This document shows, piece after piece, positions 11,983 through 14,514 of a stretch of DNA of 14,514 nt. The notes beneath the pieces were generated by a model. The model had not been told where the DNA came from. It did no database searches and saw only the letters and a program-made list of their open reading frames with translations. Numbering within the stretch: the stretch's first letter is position 1; every line of letters begins with the position of its first letter. Source of the stretch: Burkholderiaceae bacterium (GTDB taxonomy: Bacteria; Pseudomonadota; Gammaproteobacteria; Burkholderiales; Burkholderiaceae); NCBI GenBank assembly GCA_017998575.1, contig JAGOCV010000071.1, forward strand, positions 1 to 14,514, read 5' to 3'. Position numbers and translations under genes: made by a program.

Positions 11983-14233
11983 ACGGCAGCTCGCGCAGCG
12001 GCTTGCCAGTCAGGCTCGCGATGGCGTTGGCGAACGCGGGCGCCAGCGGCGGCACCCCCGGTTCGCCCACGCCGGTGGGCGCGTCGGCGCTGGGCACCAG
12101 GTGCACCGCGATGGCCGGCATGTCGGTGATGCGCGGCACCGCGAAATCGCCGAAGTTGCTCTGCTCCACCACGCCGTCCTTCAGGGTGATGGCCGCGCCC
12201 GGCAGGCACATGGACAGGCCCATCAGCGCCCCGCCCTGGATCTGCGCCTCCACGCTCTTGGGGTTCACCGCGAGGTTGCAGTGCACGCCGGCCGTGACCT
12301 GGTGCAGCCTGGGCGCGCCGTCGACCACCGAGGCCTCGACCACGTAGGCCACCACCGAGTCGAAGGACTCGTGCACCGCCACACCCCAGGCGCGACCGGC
12401 AGGCAAGGTCTTCTTGCCGTAGCCGCTCTTGTCCACCGCGAGCTGCAGCGCGGCGCGGTGGCGCACGGCCTTGTCGTCCATCAGCTTCAGGCGGTAGGCC
12501 ACCGGGTCCTGCTTGGTGGCGCGCGCGATGTCGTCGATCAGCGTCTCCATCACATAGCCCGTGTGGGTGGAGCCCACGCTGCGCCACCACAGCACCGGCA
12601 CGTTGAGCTTCGGGTGGTGGGCCGAGAGGCGCATCGGAACGCTGTAAGGCTTGCCCATGCCTTCGACCATGGTCTCGTCCACGCCGCCCTTGACCATCAT
12701 GGGTTCGAAGAAGGTGCCGGCCATGATGGACTGGCCCACGATGACGTGGTCCCAGGCCAGCACCTGGCCCTGCGCATCGAAGCCGATCTCGGCGCGGTGC
12801 AGGTGCATGGGGCGGTAGTAGCCGCCGCGCACATCGTCTTCGCGGCTCCACACCGTGCGCACCGGTGCGCTCAGGCCAGCCGCCTGCGCCGCTTTCGCGA
12901 TGGTGCAGGCCTCGACCACGAAGTCGCTGGTCAGCAGGCCGCGCCGGCCGAAGCCGCCGCCGGCCATCTGCACGTTCATGGTCACCTGCTCGGGCTTGAC
13001 GCCCAGCGTGCGCGCGGCGGCGGCCGTGTCCAGCCCCGGCATCTGGGTGCCGGTCCACACCGTGGCCTTCGCGGTGGCACCACTGCCGGTCAGCTGGACC
13101 GTGCAGTTCAGCGGCTCCATGGGCGCATGCGCCAGGTAAGGGAAGACGAACTCGGCGCTGATCTTGTGCGGCGCGTTGGCCAGCGGCGCCATGTCAGCGT
13201 CGTGCTTCACGTTGCCGGTCTTCGCGGCCAGGGCGCGGTAGTTCACGAGCTGCTGTGCGCTGTCCACCTTTTCGCGGCCGGCGTCGTTCCACTGCACCTT
13301 CAGTGCATCTCGGCCCTGCTTCGCGGCCCAGTAGCCTTCGGCCACCACGGCCACGCCTTCGCCGCCGTCGTGCAGCGGCACGCGCAGCACGGCCTTCACG
13401 CCTTTCACCGCGCGCGCGGCGGCGTCATCGACCGAGGCCACCTGGCTGCCGAACACCGGCGGGTGCTGGAGCACGGCGGTGAGCATGCCGGGCAGGCGCA
13501 CGTCCATGCCGAAGCCCTGCCGGCCGCTGGATTTCGCTTTCGCGTCCAGCCGCGTCGTGGGCTGGCCGATGAGCTTGAAGCGCGACGGGTCCTTGAGCGT
13601 GACCTGCACCGGCACGGGCTGTTGCATGGCGGCGTCGGCCAGGGCGCCGTAGGCCAGCTTCTTGCCGCCGGGGCCGATCACCACGCCGCGCTCGGTGGCC
13701 AGCGAAGCCACGGGCACGTTCCACTGCTTCGCGGCCGCCGCGAGCAGCATGGCACGCGTGCGCGCGCCGAGCTCGCGGTATTGGGTGTACGAGTGCTTCA
13801 CCGCCGTCGACCCGCCGGTGATCTGCATGCCGAAGGCGGGGTCGTTGTAGGCCGGGTCCGCGTTGCCATGCACTGCCTGCACGCGGCTCCAGTCGGCGTC
13901 GAGTTCCTCGGCCAGCACCATGGCCAGGCCGGTGTGCGTGCCCTGGCCGAACTCCAGGCGGTTGATGGTGACCGTGACCGTGCCATCGCGCGCGATCTTC
14001 ACGAACGCGGCGGGCTGCTGATCGGGCTTGAGGCCCGTGGCGGCCGGGGCTGCGCCCTGCTGAGCGTTCGCCATGAAGGGGTAGGCGCCCAGCGCGAAGC
14101 CGGAGGCCGTGGCCATCTTCAGGAAGCTGCGGCGCGCCATGCCTTCAGGCGCCTCGGCACCGTCCAGGCGGTGCGCCAGGGCAGGCGGCAGGTGGGCGCG
14201 GATCTGGTCGGCGGTGTGGGTGTTCAGGTGCAT
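11969..14233 (-). CDS. Molybdopterin-binding subunit of an IorB-type xanthine dehydrogenase/aldehyde oxidase family enzyme
   Basis: The 754-residue protein is the large subunit of a two-subunit molybdenum hydroxylase like isoquinoline 1-oxidoreductase. Such enzymes hydroxylate N-heterocycles or oxidise aldehydes with water as oxygen source. A 31-residue leader precedes a twin-arginine signal, ARRSFLKMATASGFALG (33-49), with probable cleavage after MANA (57), so the enzyme should act in the periplasm or on the membrane. FEFGQG-like RLEFGQGTHTG (92-102), FGMQITGGSTAV (134-145), APMEPLNC (370-377), MAGGGFGRRG (423-432) for the molybdopterin cofactor and GVGEPGVPPLAPAFANAI (721-738) are visible; Glu724 aligns with the catalytic Glu. 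AAAGGA 6 bases before ATG 14233 supports the start and overlaps the stop of the 2Fe-2S subunit gene, so the two are translationally coupled. The substrate is unknown. No cytochrome c partner gene or maturation factor is in the window. Confidence 0.92.
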   Translation of the reverse strand: MHLNTHTADQIRAHLPPALAHRLDGAEAPEGMARRSFLKMATASGFALGAYPFMANAQQGAAPAATGLKPDQQPAAFVKIARDGTVTVTINRLEFGQGTHTGLAMVLAEELDADWSRVQAVHGNADPAYNDPAFGMQITGGSTAVKHSYTQYRELGARTRAMLLAAAAKQWNVPVASLATERGVVIGPGGKKLAYGALADAAMQQPVPVQVTLKDPSRFKLIGQPTTRLDAKAKSSGRQGFGMDVRLPGMLTAVLQHPPVFGSQVASVDDAAARAVKGVKAVLRVPLHDGGEGVAVVAEGYWAAKQGRDALKVQWNDAGREKVDSAQQLVNYRALAAKTGNVKHDADMAPLANAPHKISAEFVFPYLAHAPMEPLNCTVQLTGSGATAKATVWTGTQMPGLDTAAAARTLGVKPEQVTMNVQMAGGGFGRRGLLTSDFVVEACTIAKAAQAAGLSAPVRTVWSREDDVRGGYYRPMHLHRAEIGFDAQGQVLAWDHVIVGQSIMAGTFFEPMMVKGGVDETMVEGMGKPYSVPMRLSAHHPKLNVPVLWWRSVGSTHTGYVMETLIDDIARATKQDPVAYRLKLMDDKAVRHRAALQLAVDKSGYGKKTLPAGRAWGVAVHESFDSVVAYVVEASVVDGAPRLHQVTAGVHCNLAVNPKSVEAQIQGGALMGLSMCLPGAAITLKDGVVEQSNFGDFAVPRITDMPAIAVHLVPSADAPTGVGEPGVPPLAPAFANAIASLTGKPLRELPFKLA

Positions 14234-14239
14234 GGTGCG

Positions 14240-14245
14240 TCCTTT
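14240..14245 (-). promoter_or_regulatory. Ribosome binding site of the IorB-type gene
   Basis: Minus-strand AAAGGA stands 6 bases before ATG 14233 and shares a base with the stop codon of the preceding 2Fe-2S subunit gene (14245-14247). This favours coupled translation of the two subunits. Confidence 0.6.
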
Positions 14246-14514
14246 CAGGCCAGCGTGCGGGCCGCGTCCTTGATGGCGATGCGCACGCGCGCATACGTGC
14301 CACAGCGGCAGATGTTGCCGGCCATGGCGCCGTCGATCTCGGCATCGCTCGGTTTCGGGTTGGCCTTGAGCAGCGCGGTGGCGCTCATGATCTGGCCGCT
14401 CTGGCAGTAGCCGCACTGCGCCACGTCGGCCTTCACCCAGGCCTGCTGCACCGCCTGGCCGACGCGGTCGGTCGCCACGGCTTCGATGGTGGTGATCTTC
14501 TGGCCCACGGCCGA
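14245..14514 (-). CDS. 2Fe-2S subunit of the IorAB-type molybdenum hydroxylase, C-terminal part (5' partial)
   Basis: Eighty-nine codons before the stop lie in the window and the frame continues past the right edge. The fragment is the helical C-terminal domain that binds the inner 2Fe-2S cluster: [12 protein letters not shown] (32-43 of the fragment) supplies Cys34 and Cys37, and [13 protein letters not shown] (66-78) supplies Cys69 and Cys71. The N-terminal plant-ferredoxin-type domain with the second cluster must lie outside. The IorA family is about 150 residues long, so roughly 60 residues are missing. It passes electrons from the molybdenum site of the large subunit to an outside acceptor. 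Its stop is 11 bases before the large-subunit start, and IorA-IorB is the usual order. The GTG at 14506-14508 is an internal valine and not the start. Confidence 0.93.
   Translation of the reverse strand, partial: SAVGQKITTIEAVATDRVGQAVQQAWVKADVAQCGYCQSGQIMSATALLKANPKPSDAEIDGAMAGNICRCGTYARVRIAIKDAARTLA

Noticed and set aside
11531..14410. 959-codon plus-strand open frame opposite the molybdenum hydroxylase gene
   Set aside because: Its sequence is a His/Gly/Gln-rich mirror of the real gene, without domain features or a plausible ribosome site.

Overview
The window is very GC-rich and tightly packed, with strong G/C bias at third codon positions. The gene families and their order point to a betaproteobacterium of the order Burkholderiales, probably a Comamonadaceae member close to Hydrogenophaga or Acidovorax. 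That placement rests on family recognition and gene order, not on a search. There are twelve complete protein genes plus one partial gene at each end. I found no RNA genes, insertion sequences, CRISPR arrays or phage genes, and base composition looks even throughout.

Region 1 (2-3916, plus strand) is a housekeeping run: the C-terminal half of a Gcr-type membrane protein, thiL (thiamine-phosphate kinase), pgpA (phosphatidylglycerophosphatase A), pncC (the CinA C-terminal amidohydrolase) and a HEAT-repeat DNA-alkylation-repair glycosylase of the AlkC type. Junctions are overlaps or gaps of 2 to 20 bases, so this is probably one transcript.

Region 2 (3909-7821) has a minus-strand pair, an atypical NAD(P)-binding SDR protein and a Tat-exported nitroreductase-like putative lipoprotein. 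They diverge from a LysR-type regulator across a 102-base promoter region that carries an inverted repeat. A glutathione S-transferase gene follows the regulator on the plus strand.

Region 3 (7823-11982) is the most distinctive part. A minus-strand set reads HMG-CoA-lyase-like enzyme, class III (CaiB/BaiF) CoA-transferase and Bug/TctC-type periplasmic solute-binding protein. It diverges from a second LysR-type regulator, with a near-perfect palindrome in the 114-base gap. The set looks like a small module for sensing or capturing an organic acid, activating it with CoA and cleaving it. The substrate cannot be read from the sequence.

Region 4 (11969-14514, minus strand) holds a two-subunit molybdenum hydroxylase of the isoquinoline 1-oxidoreductase (IorAB) type. 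The large Tat-exported subunit is complete and the 2Fe-2S subunit is cut by the window edge.

All three convergent gene junctions are overlaps or a 1-base gap, so no room is left for intrinsic terminators. I see no clear new defence or mobile system. The strongest candidate for something undescribed is the region 3 catabolic module.
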